64,000 nt of DNA from an uncultured Streptococcus sp. (GCA_934229725.1 CAKQDX010000011.1:1-64000), one strand, 5' to 3'; positions 46,932 through 57,440 are shown, counted from the first letter of the stretch. Notes: generated from the sequence alone by a model not told the origin. A program made the numbers and translations.

Positions 46932-48269
46932 ATGGAAAATAATCGTATTCAAATACTCAAAGAGATACTCCTAGATTTGCACCATGGAGCTAGTCCCGAA
47001 AGTGTTCAAGAGCGCTTTAATCAACACTTCAAGGGAGTTTCCGCCCTTGAAATCTCTATGATGGAACATGAATTAATGTCATCAGATGAGGGGGTTACCT
47101 TTGAAGATGTTATGAGCCTTTGTAATGTGCATGCTAACCTCTTTAAAGGAGCCATTGCAGATGTGGAAGTCGCAGATGCTGATCAAGAAGGCCACCCTGT
47201 CTATGTTTTTAAACAGGAAAATTTAGCCCTACGTTCAGCTATTCTCCGTATCCGACGTATCATAGAAAACATCAGTAAACCTGAGAATGAAGACTTTAAA
47301 TCTGACCTACTCAATGGACTTAAGCATCAGATGTCTTTATTGGGACAATTTCATAACCATTACACACGTAAAGAAAAGCTCTTCTTTCCAATAATGGAGC
47401 GTTACGGCCATGACTCCCCGCCAAAAGTGATGTGGGGTGTAGACGATGACATCCGAAAACTTTTTAGAGTAGCAGAAGCTAAACTCAAAGCACTTCCTGA
47501 AGGTGCTTTAGAAGAGTTTTCAAAAGCGTTTGAAGCTTTTTCGGAAGAGTTTGAGGCCATGATTTTCAAGGAAGAAGCCATCCTACTTATGATTCTGCTA
47601 GAAACCTTCACACAGGATGATTGGCTTTCCATTGCCGAAGAAAGTGATGCTTATGGCTATGCAATTATAAAACCTACAGCAGTTTGGAAACCTAAGCGTG
47701 AGCGTTTTGATGATACTGTAGTAGAAGAAAAGTCTAGTACAAAAGCCGAGGAGGATACAGGAAATACACGGGTCATTGATACCCCTGAGGGGCAATTTAC
47801 CATCAGCTTCACCCCAAAACCAAAAGCTGAAACCGGCTTTGATAGAAAAACGCCTCAGCCTTTTGGCAATGGTTATCTTTCTGTGGAGCAGGCCAATCTC
47901 ATTCTTAACCATCTCCCTTTGGAAATCACTTTCGTAAATAAAGATGACATTTTCCAGTACTATAATGACAATGTTCCTGCCAATGAAATGGTCTTTAAAC
48001 GAACACCTAGTCAAATTGGACGAAATGTTGAACTTTGTCATCCGCCAAAAGTCCTTGACAAGGTCAAGAAAATCTTTGACTTACTCAGAAGTGGTGAGCG
48101 TGACCAAGTTCCAATGTGGTTCAAATCTGAACGTTTAGGAAAATTCGTCTACGTCACCTATGCTGCTGTACGAGACGATAAGGGAGACTTTCAGGGCGTC
48201 CTAGAGTATGTCCAAGATATCCAGCCTTTCTTTGAACTAGATAGCGATCTCAAAAGGGATATTGATTAA
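46932..48269 (+). CDS. DUF438-hemerythrin-PAS protein
   Basis: This 445-residue cytoplasmic protein has a DUF438 domain (about 1-90). A hemerythrin-like four-helix domain follows (about 100-235), with likely iron ligands in FHNHYTRKEKLFFP and in a FKEEAILL helix. A PAS domain (about 300-440) has ITFVNKDDIFQYYND and LEYVQDIQP. The pairing with DUF1858 is common in Firmicutes. A role in sensing or handling O2, NO or redox stress is likely but unproven. TTGGAG within the previous gene's end stands six bases before the ATG at 46932. Confidence 0.8.
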   Translation: MENNRIQILKEILLDLHHGASPESVQERFNQHFKGVSALEISMMEHELMSSDEGVTFEDVMSLCNVHANLFKGAIADVEVADADQEGHPVYVFKQENLALRSAILRIRRIIENISKPENEDFKSDLLNGLKHQMSLLGQFHNHYTRKEKLFFPIMERYGHDSPPKVMWGVDDDIRKLFRVAEAKLKALPEGALEEFSKAFEAFSEEFEAMIFKEEAILLMILLETFTQDDWLSIAEESDAYGYAIIKPTAVWKPKRERFDDTVVEEKSSTKAEEDTGNTRVIDTPEGQFTISFTPKPKAETGFDRKTPQPFGNGYLSVEQANLILNHLPLEITFVNKDDIFQYYNDNVPANEMVFKRTPSQIGRNVELCHPPKVLDKVKKIFDLLRSGERDQVPMWFKSERLGKFVYVTYAAVRDDKGDFQGVLEYVQDIQPFFELDSDLKRDID

Positions 48270-48303
48270 AAAGAAGAAGTAATTGTGACGTTATAAGCAT
48301 CTG

Positions 48304-48334
48304 AAGAGGCTAGAGAACTTGCTCTTGGCCTCTT
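48304..48334 (+). terminator. Terminator after the DUF438 gene
   Basis: AAGAGGC and GCCTCTT with an inner GAG/CTC pair, then a T-rich end. Confidence 0.75.
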
Positions 48335-48346
48335 TATGTTTCTACC

Positions 48347-48375
48347 TAGCTCTTTAGGTTTGCTTTTGATATAAT
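48347..48375 (+). promoter_or_regulatory. Promoter of truB, leaderless layout
   Basis: TAGCTC and a perfect extended -10 TGATATAAT lie with 17-base spacing. Only seven bases separate TATAAT from the truB ATG, so the transcript probably starts at or next to the start codon. No ribosome site is seen. Confidence 0.65.
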
Positions 48376-48382
48376 TAAAAGT

Positions 48383-49264
48383 ATGATTTCAGGAATTATT
48401 AATCTAAAAAAAGAAGCTGGAATGACCAGTCACGATGCAGTATTTAAACTGCGTAAAATGTTACATGAAAAGAAAATCGGACACGGTGGAACCCTAGATC
48501 CTGATGTTACTGGTGTTCTTCCCATAGCAGTTGGAAAAGCTACCCGTGTCATTGAATACATGACTGAAGCTGGCAAGGTCTATGAGGGCGAAATTACCAT
48601 TGGGTTTTCGACAACGACTGAAGATGCTAGCGGTGACGTCGTCCAAACGACACCTATAACAGAGCTGAATGAAGAATCTGTTGATAAAGCCATGGCTAGT
48701 TTTGAGGGCCAAATCACACAAATTCCACCTATGTACTCAGCAGTTAAAGTCAATGGGAAAAAACTTTATGAATATGCACGCGCCGACCAAGAAGTCGAAC
48801 GTCCACAACGCCAAGTGACAATTACCGAGTTTGTTCGGACCTCACCTATTAAACTAGAAAACGGCACTGCAAGATTCACCTTCCGTGTTGCTTGTAGCAA
48901 AGGAACTTATGTCCGTACCTTATCTGTCGACTTAGGTGCTAAACTTGGTTATGCTAGCCACATGTCTGCTCTGCGTCGAACAGCTTCAGCAGGGTTAATG
49001 TTAGATTCGGCCCTAACCCTTTCACAAATTTCAGAAATGGTAGAAGCAGGGGACGAGTCTTTCTTACTCCCTATCGAATTTGGCGTTCAGGACCTGCCAG
49101 CCGTACAAGTCACCGAAGATGACGCCAAAGAAATCTCATTTGGTCGCTTTATTTCCTTAGAGAGCCAAGAACCTCTAGTAGCTGCCTTTTTGGGTGACAA
49201 GGTTCTAGCCATCATGGAAAAGCGACATCACGTCTATAAACCTAGAAAAGTATTATGTCAATGA
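48383..49264 (+). CDS. truB: tRNA pseudouridine-55 synthase
   Basis: The 293-residue enzyme makes pseudouridine 55 in the T-arm of tRNAs. The N-terminal [17 protein letters not shown] and the catalytic Asp in [15 protein letters not shown] (near 39) are typical; the RNA-binding C-terminal part carries [15 protein letters not shown]. The start is supported by the family, but no ribosome site precedes it and the promoter lies right at the ATG. It overlaps ribF by up to ten bases, as is common for truB-ribF. Confidence 0.95.
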   Translation: MISGIINLKKEAGMTSHDAVFKLRKMLHEKKIGHGGTLDPDVTGVLPIAVGKATRVIEYMTEAGKVYEGEITIGFSTTTEDASGDVVQTTPITELNEESVDKAMASFEGQITQIPPMYSAVKVNGKKLYEYARADQEVERPQRQVTITEFVRTSPIKLENGTARFTFRVACSKGTYVRTLSVDLGAKLGYASHMSALRRTASAGLMLDSALTLSQISEMVEAGDESFLLPIEFGVQDLPAVQVTEDDAKEISFGRFISLESQEPLVAAFLGDKVLAIMEKRHHVYKPRKVLCQ

Positions 49265-50181
49265 AAGTAACGTCTATTAACGATTATAAAGATATCCATC
49301 AAGAAAAGGAAACGGTTCTGGTCTTAGGATATTTCGATGCGCTTCATCGTGGTCACAAGGTTCTTTTTGATAAGGCACGACAGATAGCTGATGAGAAACA
49401 GCTTGAAGTAGCTGTCCTTACCTTTAACGAGAGTCCGCAACTGACATTCCAACGCTATACAGATGACCTCCTTCTTCATATCACTGCACCTCAGAGACGG
49501 TGTGATCTTTTTGAAGCTTACGGAACAGATCAGCTTTATTTAACTGACTTTAATAGTGATTTTGCTCGAACAAGTTCAGACGATTTCATTGCTCGTTATA
49601 TTAAGCGTTTGAAAGCTCAAGAGGTTGTTGTAGGCTTTGATTACAAGTTCGGACACCATCGAACAGATGCGGACTATTTAGCTCGAAATTTTTCTGGAAG
49701 AGTACACGTCATTGAAGAGCAAAAAAGTGATGGTGAAAAAATTTCATCAACTCGTGTTCGCCAGTTGATTAGAGAAGGTAAGGTTAAAGAGGCTAATGAC
49801 CTCTTGGGACATGAATTCTCTACACGAGGTATTGTGGTTCACGGAGATGCGCGTGGACGCACTATTGGTTTTCCAACGGCCAATCTAGCCCCAATTGATA
49901 GAACCTTTTTGCCAGCTGATGGGGTTTACGTTGCTGACGTCGTCATTGATGGAAAACGCTATCGTTCTATGACCAGTTTGGGTAAAAATGTCACCTTTGG
50001 AGGGACGGAACTCCGTCTTGAAGCCAATATTTTTGATTTTGAAGGCGATATCTATGGAAAAACGATTGAGGTCTTCTGGCTAGAATATATCCGTGATATG
50101 GTTAAGTTTAATAGCATAGATGAACTTTGTGCACAATTGAATGCAGACAAAAAAATCGCAGAAAATTTTAAGAAAGCGTAG
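49255..50181 (+). CDS. ribF: Bifunctional riboflavin kinase/FAD synthetase
   Basis: The 308-residue enzyme turns riboflavin into FMN and then FAD. The N-terminal nucleotidyltransferase has [15 protein letters not shown] (about 24-38) and [10 protein letters not shown]; the C-terminal riboflavin kinase has [11 protein letters not shown] near 200. Start 49255 or 49261 are both possible; it overlaps the truB stop, so translation is coupled. Confidence 0.95.
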   Translation: MSMKVTSINDYKDIHQEKETVLVLGYFDALHRGHKVLFDKARQIADEKQLEVAVLTFNESPQLTFQRYTDDLLLHITAPQRRCDLFEAYGTDQLYLTDFNSDFARTSSDDFIARYIKRLKAQEVVVGFDYKFGHHRTDADYLARNFSGRVHVIEEQKSDGEKISSTRVRQLIREGKVKEANDLLGHEFSTRGIVVHGDARGRTIGFPTANLAPIDRTFLPADGVYVADVVIDGKRYRSMTSLGKNVTFGGTELRLEANIFDFEGDIYGKTIEVFWLEYIRDMVKFNSIDELCAQLNADKKIAENFKKA

Positions 50182-50240
50182 CCAAAACTATACAAATATT
50201 GTATAATGATTAGGAATGTTAAAGTGAAAGGGGCGTTTGC

Positions 50241-50654
50241 ATGGTAACTTTATTTTTATCACCCAGCTGCACCAGCTGTAGGAAAGCAAGAGCCTGGTTG
50301 ACCAATCATGAAGTTGCTTTTAACGAACACAATATTATCACAAGCCCATTAACCCACGATGAGTTGATGAGGATTTTGTCTTATACAGAAAATGGTACAG
50401 AGGATATCATTTCAACCCGTTCAAAAGTCTTTCAAAAATTAAACATCGATGTAGATGATTTAACCATCAAGGAACTTATTCAATTGATTTCTGAATATCC
50501 AAATCTTCTTCGTCGACCTATCATTATGGATAACAAACGCATGCAAATTGGTTTTAATGAAGATGAAATTCGTGCCTTTTTGCCTCGTGACTATAGAAAG
50601 CAAGAACTACGTCAAGCGACCATTCGTGCTGAAATTGAGGGTAACAATGACTAA
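50241..50654 (+). CDS. spxA: Spx-family redox regulator (ArsC-like)
   Basis: The 137-residue protein binds the RNA polymerase alpha subunit and directs the oxidative stress response. The redox CTSC motif is at about 10-13 and the alpha-binding region ends with LLRRPIIMD. Streptococci have two paralogs (spxA1, spxA2) that cannot be separated safely here. AAAGGGG precedes the ATG. A TATAAT lies upstream within a TATACAA-like inverted repeat. It overlaps the next gene by eight bases. Confidence 0.9.
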   Translation: MVTLFLSPSCTSCRKARAWLTNHEVAFNEHNIITSPLTHDELMRILSYTENGTEDIISTRSKVFQKLNIDVDDLTIKELIQLISEYPNLLRRPIIMDNKRMQIGFNEDEIRAFLPRDYRKQELRQATIRAEIEGNND

Positions 50655-50928
50655 AGGAAATTATTCCTACCCACTCGATCCATCATGGAGCACTGAGGAA
50701 ATTACCACAGTGCTTCATTTTTTGAGTCAGGTAGAAAAAGCATATGAAAGCAAGGTTGATCGTGATCAGCTCTTACAAGCCTATAAGGCATTTAAGACTG
50801 TTGTCCCTGGTAAGGCACCTGAAAAGCAACTCGACAAGGCCTTTGAAGAAGCTAGCGGTTTTTCAACCTACCAAGCTATCAAAGCTGCCAAAGCACAAGA
50901 TAAAGGATTAATCTCACTTGGAAAATAA
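50647..50928 (+). CDS. UPF0223 family protein (YktA-like)
   Basis: The 93-residue helical protein matches the UPF0223 (YktA) family: [52 protein letters not shown]. Its function is unknown. The start ATG at 50647 overlaps the end of spxA, and its stop overlaps the start of the phosphatase gene, so the three form one operon. This order is common in streptococci. Confidence 0.85.
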   Translation: MTKGNYSYPLDPSWSTEEITTVLHFLSQVEKAYESKVDRDQLLQAYKAFKTVVPGKAPEKQLDKAFEEASGFSTYQAIKAAKAQDKGLISLGK

Positions 50929-51685
50929 ATTGAGTTTCGCAAAAGAAATTATCAAAGAAGCTGGAGCTTTTATTAAAGACAGTTTGACAAAAACGATAAC
51001 AGTCGAAGAGAAGACAGCCTTTGATGATTTAGTAACTAATATTGATAAGCAAACACAAGATTTACTCGTTGCTAGGATTCAATCTGCTTTCCCTACGGAT
51101 CATATTTTTGCAGAAGAAAATGGCCTGGTTCATGATATAAAAGATGGCAATGTCTGGGTTTTGGATCCTATTGATGGAACAGTCAATTTTATTGTTCAAC
51201 AGGAAAATTTTTGTGTCATGATTGCTTACTACGAAGAAGGCCAAGGAAAATTCGGCCTCATTTATAACGTCATGGCTGACGAACTTTTCTATGGTGGTGG
51301 CCAATTCGATGTTTATTGTAATGACAAGTTGCTTCCAGTATATCAAGATCGTCCTTTAAATCGATGTCTAGTTGCTAGTAATGCAGCCATGTTTGCTAAA
51401 AATTTTCATGGCCTCCAAAACTTTATTGATAAAACCTTGGGCGTACGTGTTTATGGTGGTGCCGGTTTAAGTATGTCAAAAGTCCTATCTGGTCAAATTT
51501 TAGCCTACTTTTCTGTCATTTACCCGTGGGACTATGCTGCAGCAAGTATTATGGGCGAAAAATTAGGTTATCAGCTTGAGACCATTAGCGGAGAGGCTCT
51601 TGATTACTCTAGTCGTCAGGCGGTAATGCTTGTTCCTAAAGCAAAGCTCAATGACATTAAAACCATTATGAGCTCTAAAGATTAA
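50918..51685 (+). CDS. suhB: Inositol monophosphatase-family phosphatase
   Basis: The 255-residue Mg2+-dependent phosphatase has the two family motifs, [12 protein letters not shown] (near 82-93) and [15 protein letters not shown] (about 199-213), plus the early EE pair. Its substrate may be inositol phosphate, nucleotide 3'-phosphate (pAp) or another small phosphate. The start is a TTG (50918) overlapping the previous gene; another TTG four codons later is possible. Confidence 0.8.
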   Translation: MENKLSFAKEIIKEAGAFIKDSLTKTITVEEKTAFDDLVTNIDKQTQDLLVARIQSAFPTDHIFAEENGLVHDIKDGNVWVLDPIDGTVNFIVQQENFCVMIAYYEEGQGKFGLIYNVMADELFYGGGQFDVYCNDKLLPVYQDRPLNRCLVASNAAMFAKNFHGLQNFIDKTLGVRVYGGAGLSMSKVLSGQILAYFSVIYPWDYAAASIMGEKLGYQLETISGEALDYSSRQAVMLVPKAKLNDIKTIMSSKD

Positions 51686-51697
51686 TTGAATAAGTAT

Positions 51698-51744
51698 ACT
51701 GGACAAATCAGGACCATAAGTCCTCTTGGTTGGTCCAGTTTTTT
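51698..51744 (+). terminator. Terminator with nested hairpin after suhB
   Basis: ACTGGAC and GGTCCAGT enclose an inner AGGAC/GTCCT hairpin, followed by T6. It lies 16 bases before the rsmF start. Confidence 0.8.
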
Positions 51745-51759
51745 AATAGAAAGGAAACT

Positions 51760-53070
51760 ATGGAATTTCCATTAGATTTTATAGAAAAATACACTGACTT
51801 ATTGGGGAAAGAAGCGGATAACTTCTTCGCCTCTTTTGACCAGGAAGCCGTGTCTGCCTATCGCACAAATCCTCTTAAAAAGCAGCAGAAGGACTATCCT
51901 GATGCTATTCCTGAAACACCTTGGGGCCATTACGGGAAAATTTCTGGGAAATCTTCTGACCATGCGACTGGTTTGGTCTATTCTCAGGAACCGGCAGCTC
52001 AAATGGTCGCTCAAGTGGCAGCTCCAGCCAAGGGAAGTCGTGTCTTAGATTTAGCAGCTGCTCCAGGCGGAAAGTCTACTCATCTTCTAAGCTATCTAGA
52101 CAATACAGGACTGCTCGTTAGCAATGAAATCAATCCCAAACGTAGTAAGATTTTGGTTGAAAATATTGAACGTTTTGGAGCTAGAAATGTTGTGGTGACT
52201 AATACGTCAGCCGATAAACTAGCCAAAGTTTTCAAAAATTACTTTGATACGATTGTCTTTGATGGACCATGTTCTGGAGAAGGAATGTTCCGCAAAGACC
52301 CTGATGCAATCCAATATTGGCATAAGGACTATCCGAGTGAGCTAGCACAATTGCAGAAGGACATCTTAACAGATGGTTTGAAGATGCTTGCCCCAGGTGG
52401 ACAATTAATCTACTCGACTTGTACCTGGTCACCTGAGGAGAATGAAGGTGTTGTCTCTTGGATTTTAGAGAATTACCCTGACCTCGAATTGGTGCCAATC
52501 CCTAAATTGAATGGCATGAGCCAAGGTATTGATTTTCCAGAAACAGCTCGTATGTATCCCCATCATTTTAAGGGGGAAGGGCAATTTGTGGCAAAATTTC
52601 AAGATCAGCGCCTAACCGAGCAAAAGCGTATCAAAGAAGGGAAATCTAACCTCAATAAGGAGCAGAAGCAACTTTGGGAAGATTTTGCTAAAAAGCACCT
52701 TAAAACACATTTAGATGGTTTAGTTCAGGTTTTTGGAGATAATCTTTACTTACTTCCTAATGGTCTTCCAGATCTTTCCAAAGTGAAAATCGCTCGTAAC
52801 GGATTGCATCTAGGTATCTTCAAGAAAAAACGTTTCGAACCAAGCTTTGCACTCGGAATGGCATTAACCTCTGAAGAAGTTGTTTCAAGTCTATCCCTCA
52901 ATCAAGAGCAGTTTGCCCAGTATGTTTCAGGCAATGTGGTTACTTTAGACCAAGCCCTTCCTAACGGTTGGTATCAATTATTGGTTAACGGTAATGGGTT
53001 TGGATTTGCCAAAGTCGTCGGAAATACCGTAAAAAACTACTATCCCAAGGGGTTGAGATACCATATCTGA
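51760..53070 (+). CDS. rsmF: RsmF-type 16S rRNA (cytosine-C5) methyltransferase
   Basis: The 436-residue SAM enzyme of the NOL1/NOP2/Sun family methylates a cytosine in rRNA. The SAM site is LDLAAAPGGKSTHLL near 98-112; FDGPCSGEGMFRK and the catalytic STCTWSPEENE follow. A C-terminal RNA-binding domain (about 310-436) is present. AAAGGAA stands before the ATG at 51760; an upstream TTG lies inside the terminator. It is monocistronic. Confidence 0.85.
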   Translation: MEFPLDFIEKYTDLLGKEADNFFASFDQEAVSAYRTNPLKKQQKDYPDAIPETPWGHYGKISGKSSDHATGLVYSQEPAAQMVAQVAAPAKGSRVLDLAAAPGGKSTHLLSYLDNTGLLVSNEINPKRSKILVENIERFGARNVVVTNTSADKLAKVFKNYFDTIVFDGPCSGEGMFRKDPDAIQYWHKDYPSELAQLQKDILTDGLKMLAPGGQLIYSTCTWSPEENEGVVSWILENYPDLELVPIPKLNGMSQGIDFPETARMYPHHFKGEGQFVAKFQDQRLTEQKRIKEGKSNLNKEQKQLWEDFAKKHLKTHLDGLVQVFGDNLYLLPNGLPDLSKVKIARNGLHLGIFKKKRFEPSFALGMALTSEEVVSSLSLNQEQFAQYVSGNVVTLDQALPNGWYQLLVNGNGFGFAKVVGNTVKNYYPKGLRYHI

Positions 53071-53091
53071 CAACCTGTAATCAAAGTTTAA

Positions 53092-53122
53092 TGTGACTTA
53101 ATCATCCCATCCTTGGTATAAT
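53092..53122 (+). promoter_or_regulatory. Promoter of the pst operon
   Basis: TTGGTATAAT (TATAAT at 53117-53122) is an extended -10. Upstream lies TTTAATGTGACTTAAT, which could hold a PhoP-type box, but no consensus can be assigned with certainty. Confidence 0.45.
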
Positions 53123-53188
53123 TAAAGAGATGTCTTTTAGAAGCCTATATATTACGCTATTTTGTTACAAAAATGTCGGAGGACAAAA

Positions 53189-54064
53189 ATGAAAAAAACA
53201 AAAGTCCTTGCAGTGATTTTATCACTAGCAATGGCCACACTAGTCTTAACTGGCTGTGCCTCTTGGATTGACCGTGGTCAGTCCATTACAGCAGTTGGGT
53301 CTACGGCTCTTCAACCTTTAGTGGAAGCAGCAGCAGATGGTTTCGCTGAAAAGAGCCCTGAAAAAATTGTTAATGTCCAAGGGGGTGGTTCTGGTACAGG
53401 ACTTTCACAAGTTCAATCAGGAGCTGTCCAAATCGGTAACAGCGATCTCTTTGCTGAGGAAAAATCTGGAATAGATGCTAGTAAGCTTGTTGACTTTCAA
53501 GTTGCTGTTGCAGGTATTGCTGTTATTACCAATAAAGAAGTTTCTGTTGACAACCTAACAACAGAGCAACTTCGCAAAATCTTCACAGGCGAAATTACAA
53601 ACTGGAAACAACTCGGCGGACAAGATTTGGACATTACCATCATCAACCGTGCAGCAAGTTCAGGATCACGTGCTACTTTTGATGCTGTCGTCATGGATGG
53701 GAAATCTCCTATTCGCACACAAGAGCAAGATTCTAACGGAATGGTTAAGTCAATTGTGGCTCAAACGCCTGGAGCAATCTCTTACTTATCATTTGCTTAC
53801 CTTGATGACTCTGTTAAAACATTGAAGCTTAATGGGTTTGAACCAAAGGCTGAAAATGTTGCGACTAATGATTGGCCAATTTGGTCTTACGAACATATGT
53901 ATACTAAAGGTAAGCCCAATGGTTATACGAAACAATTCCTAGACTATATGATGAGCGATGAGGTTCAAGAAAACGTCGTTTCAAAAATGGGTTACATTTC
54001 CATCCATAGTATGAAAGTAACGAAGGATGCTGATGGTAAAGTCACAAAGAAGAGTGAGGAGTAA
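53189..54064 (+). CDS. pstS: Phosphate-binding lipoprotein PstS
   Basis: The 291-residue lipoprotein (lipobox LTGC, Cys near 23) captures phosphate. The binding loops are seen as [10 protein letters not shown] (about 32-41), [10 protein letters not shown] and [16 protein letters not shown] precedes the ATG by six bases; a longer in-frame reading from a TTG lacks a site. It is the first gene of pstSCAB1B2-phoU. Confidence 0.95.
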   Translation: MKKTKVLAVILSLAMATLVLTGCASWIDRGQSITAVGSTALQPLVEAAADGFAEKSPEKIVNVQGGGSGTGLSQVQSGAVQIGNSDLFAEEKSGIDASKLVDFQVAVAGIAVITNKEVSVDNLTTEQLRKIFTGEITNWKQLGGQDLDITIINRAASSGSRATFDAVVMDGKSPIRTQEQDSNGMVKSIVAQTPGAISYLSFAYLDDSVKTLKLNGFEPKAENVATNDWPIWSYEHMYTKGKPNGYTKQFLDYMMSDEVQENVVSKMGYISIHSMKVTKDADGKVTKKSEE

Positions 54065-54066
54065 GC

Positions 54067-54981
54067 ATGAAAAATGAAGATTTGGTGAAGCAGTTAACAT
54101 CACCCTCGAAAAATTCACGCCTCGAAAAATTTGGTAAAACAATCACTTTTCTTTGCCTAGCTTTGATTGTTTTCATTGTCGCAATGATTTTACTATTCGT
54201 AGCCCAAAAAGGACTAGCTACTTTCTTTGTCAATAAGGTTAGTTTGATTGAGTTCCTTTTTAGTGGAGATTGGTCACCATCTGAGGGCAAGTTTGGGGCA
54301 CTTCCAATGATTTTGGGCTCATTCGTGGTTACCTTACTTTCAGCCTTAGTAGCAACGCCATTTGCCATTGGAGCAGCCATCTTTATGACTGAAATTTCTC
54401 CTAAGGGGGCTAAATTCCTGCAACCTGCTATTGAACTTTTGGTTGGGATTCCATCTGTTGTATACGGATTCATTGGTCTCCAAGTCGTGGTCCCATTTGT
54501 TCGTTTCATTTTTGGTGGTACAGGATTTGGTATCCTTTCAGGTACCTTTGTCTTGTTCGTCATGATTTTACCAACCGTAACCTTTATGACGACAGATACG
54601 CTTCGTGCGGTGCCACGTCATTATCGTGAAGCCAGTCTTGCCATGGGAGCTACTCGCTGGCAAACCATTTGGCGTGTGACGCTTAATGCGGCTAAACCGG
54701 GTATTTTCACGGCCGTTATCTTTGGTATGGCCCGTGCCTTCGGTGAGGCTCTTGCCATCCAGATGGTCGTCGGAAATTCTGCTGTGGTTCCAACTTCTTT
54801 AACGACACCAGCAGCAACCTTGACTTCCGTATTGACCATGGGTATCGGGAACACTGTTATGGGCACAGTTTCAAACAATGTCCTTTGGTCACTTGCCCTG
54901 GTACTCTTATTAATGAGCCTTGGTTTCAATATGTTGGTTAAATTCATTACCCGTGAAAGAAAGAGAAATTATGAACGCTAA
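54067..54981 (+). CDS. pstC: Phosphate ABC transporter permease PstC
   Basis: The 304-residue permease has about six helices. The EAA-loop region REASLAMGATRWQTIWRVTLNAA lies near 190. An N-terminal cytoplasmic stretch precedes the first helix. It begins three bases after pstS and overlaps pstA by eleven. Confidence 0.95.
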   Translation: MKNEDLVKQLTSPSKNSRLEKFGKTITFLCLALIVFIVAMILLFVAQKGLATFFVNKVSLIEFLFSGDWSPSEGKFGALPMILGSFVVTLLSALVATPFAIGAAIFMTEISPKGAKFLQPAIELLVGIPSVVYGFIGLQVVVPFVRFIFGGTGFGILSGTFVLFVMILPTVTFMTTDTLRAVPRHYREASLAMGATRWQTIWRVTLNAAKPGIFTAVIFGMARAFGEALAIQMVVGNSAVVPTSLTTPAATLTSVLTMGIGNTVMGTVSNNVLWSLALVLLLMSLGFNMLVKFITRERKRNYER

Positions 54982-55855
54982 AAAAATTGATAAAATTGCC
55001 ATCGGTACACTCTATGTGATTGCTGGCATTATTGTAACAATACTAGCAGCCTTGATTCTCTATATCTTGGTCCGTGGGTTACCACACATTAGCTGGTCAT
55101 TCTTGACAAGTCGATCATCGTCCTACAAAGCCGGAGGAGGAATTGGTGTTCAACTCTACAATTCATTCTTTCTTTTAGTGATTACCTTGATTATTTCTGT
55201 CCCTCTTTCAATGGGAGCAGGTATTTATCTTTCCGAATACGCTAAAAAAGGAAGACTCACAAACTTTGTAAGGACCTGTATTGAGATTCTGTCATCACTA
55301 CCATCAGTAGTAGTTGGACTTTTTGGTTATTTGATTTTCGTTGTCCAATTTCAGTATGGTTTTTCAATTCTATCAGGTGCCTTGGCACTTACCGTTTTTA
55401 ACCTACCACAAATGACACGCACTGTTGAAGATAGTTTAAGAACGGTTCACCATACCCAGCGTGAGGCAGGACTTGCTTTAGGCTTGTCTCGCTGGGAAAC
55501 CATCTGTTATGTTGTCGTACCTGAGGCCTTACCAGGAATTGTAACTGGGATTGTACTTGCATCTGGCCGTATTTTTGGGGAAGCAGCAGCACTTATTTAC
55601 ACAGCTGGTCAATCAGCACCGGCCCTTAACTGGGGTGACTGGAATCCACTTTCTATCTCTAGTCCGATTTCAATCTTCCGCCAAGCTGAGACGCTTGCTG
55701 TTCACATCTGGAAAGTCAATTCTGAAGGAACGACACCTGATGCCACTGCTGTATCAGCTGGTTCAGCAGCAGTACTCTTGATTTTCATCTTGATTTTCAA
55801 CTTTGGTGCACGTCGTTTAGGGGCCTACCTCCACAAGAAATTAACATCCGCTTAA
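54971..55855 (+). CDS. pstA: Phosphate ABC transporter permease PstA
   Basis: The 294-residue permease has six helices; REAGLALGLSRWETICYVVVPEA (about 170) is the ATPase-binding loop. The ATG at 54971 lies within the end of pstC, with GAAAGAG as ribosome site; the longer reading from 54920 is an artefact. It follows the usual order pstC-pstA-pstB. Confidence 0.95.
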   Translation: MNAKKIDKIAIGTLYVIAGIIVTILAALILYILVRGLPHISWSFLTSRSSSYKAGGGIGVQLYNSFFLLVITLIISVPLSMGAGIYLSEYAKKGRLTNFVRTCIEILSSLPSVVVGLFGYLIFVVQFQYGFSILSGALALTVFNLPQMTRTVEDSLRTVHHTQREAGLALGLSRWETICYVVVPEALPGIVTGIVLASGRIFGEAAALIYTAGQSAPALNWGDWNPLSISSPISIFRQAETLAVHIWKVNSEGTTPDATAVSAGSAAVLLIFILIFNFGARRLGAYLHKKLTSA

Positions 55856-55865
55856 AGGAGTTACC

Positions 55866-56669
55866 ATGACTAAATACAATTGGGATGAGCGTCATATTAT
55901 CACCTTCCCAGAGAAGGAGCTCGCTCTTGAAACCAAGAACTTACATGTCTACTATGGCCAAAAAGAAGCCATCAAAGGTATTGATATGAAGTTCGAAAAA
56001 AATAAAATTACGGCTTTGATTGGGCCTTCGGGATGTGGAAAATCAACCTTCCTTCGTAGCTTAAACCGTATGAATGATACTATTGATATTGCCAAGGTCA
56101 CTGGACAAATTCTTTATGAAGGCGTCGATGTTAATGCTAGTAATATCAATGTTTATGAAATGCGCAAACACATTGGCATGGTCTTCCAGCGTCCTAATCC
56201 TTTTGCTAAGTCTATTTATAAAAATATTACCTTTGCCCACGAACGTAAAGGGGTGAGAGACAAACAAACCTTGGATGAGATTGTTGAAACCTCACTTAAG
56301 CAGGCTGGACTTTGGGAACAGGTAAAAGATGATCTTCATAAATCAGCCTTTACCCTCTCAGGCGGTCAGCAGCAACGTCTTTGCATTGCAAGGGCCATTG
56401 CTGTCAAACCACGTATCCTTCTCATGGATGAACCTGCCGCTTCACTGGACCCTGTTGCCACGATGCAACTAGAAGAAACCATGTTTGAACTCAAAGAAAA
56501 CTACTCTATTATCATCGTAACGCACAATATGCAACAAGCAGCGCGTGCTAGTGATTATACGGCTTTCTTCTACCTGGGTGACCTCATCGAATACGACAAA
56601 ACTAAGAAAATCTTCCAAGATGCTGCCCTACAGTCAACCAGTGACTATGTCTCAGGACGCTTTGGATAG
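55866..56669 (+). CDS. pstB1: Phosphate ABC transporter ATPase PstB, first copy
   Basis: The 267-residue ATPase has Walker A GPSGCGKST (about 59), LSGGQQQR, and Walker B ILLMDEPAASLDP. RBS AAAGGAG stands before the ATG. A second, non-identical PstB follows; paired PstB subunits are standard in streptococci, perhaps working as a heterodimer. Confidence 0.95.
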   Translation: MTKYNWDERHIITFPEKELALETKNLHVYYGQKEAIKGIDMKFEKNKITALIGPSGCGKSTFLRSLNRMNDTIDIAKVTGQILYEGVDVNASNINVYEMRKHIGMVFQRPNPFAKSIYKNITFAHERKGVRDKQTLDEIVETSLKQAGLWEQVKDDLHKSAFTLSGGQQQRLCIARAIAVKPRILLMDEPAASLDPVATMQLEETMFELKENYSIIIVTHNMQQAARASDYTAFFYLGDLIEYDKTKKIFQDAALQSTSDYVSGRFG

Positions 56670-56681
56670 AAAGGAGCATCT

Positions 56682-57440
56682 ATGACTGAACCAATCATTT
56701 CCATCAATGATTTATCGGTGTATTTCAATAAGAAAAAAGCCCTTAATAACGTGACCATGGATTTCTATCCAAATGAAATCACAGCCCTAATCGGACCTTC
56801 AGGATCAGGAAAATCAACCTTGCTCCGGTCTATCAACCGAATGGGAGATTTAAACCCTGAGTGGACGCTTACTGGAGCAGTATCTTACAATGGTCATAAT
56901 GTCTATAGTCCTAGAACGGACACTGTTGAGCTACGTAAGCAAATTGGTATGGTCTTTCAACAACCTAATCCCTTCCCCATGTCTATCTATGAAAATGTGG
57001 TTTATGGCCTTCGTATCAATGGTATCAAAGACAAAGCAGTCCTTGATAAAGCAGTCGAAGAATCTCTAAAAGGCGCTTCAATATGGGAAGAAGTAAAAGA
57101 CCGTCTCCACGACTCAGCTCTCGGCCTTTCAGGAGGACAACAACAACGTATCTGTATCGCAAGGGTTCTTGCGACATCACCAAAGGTTATCCTACTTGAT
57201 GAACCAACATCAGCTTTGGACCCTATCTCGGCAGGAAAAATCGAAGAAACCCTCTATAACCTTAAAGATCAGTACACTTTGTTGCTTGTTACTCGTTCTA
57301 TGCAACAAGCTAGTCGTATCTCCCAACGAACAGGATTTTTCCTTGATGGACAACTCATTGAATATTCATCTACTAAGCATATGTTCCTTAATCCAAAACA
57401 CAAAGAAACAGAAGATTATATTACCGGTAAGTTCGGTTAA
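56682..57440 (+). CDS. pstB2: Phosphate ABC transporter ATPase PstB, second copy
   Basis: The 252-residue ATPase has Walker [10 protein letters not shown] (about 38), LSGGQQQR, and Walker [14 protein letters not shown]. Its start is twelve bases after the first PstB. The H-loop position reads [13 protein letters not shown], where the first copy has IIVTHNMQQAAR: the usual His is replaced by Arg. A heterodimer in which one site is weak is therefore possible. Confidence 0.95.
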   Translation: MTEPIISINDLSVYFNKKKALNNVTMDFYPNEITALIGPSGSGKSTLLRSINRMGDLNPEWTLTGAVSYNGHNVYSPRTDTVELRKQIGMVFQQPNPFPMSIYENVVYGLRINGIKDKAVLDKAVEESLKGASIWEEVKDRLHDSALGLSGGQQQRICIARVLATSPKVILLDEPTSALDPISAGKIEETLYNLKDQYTLLLVTRSMQQASRISQRTGFFLDGQLIEYSSTKHMFLNPKHKETEDYITGKFG

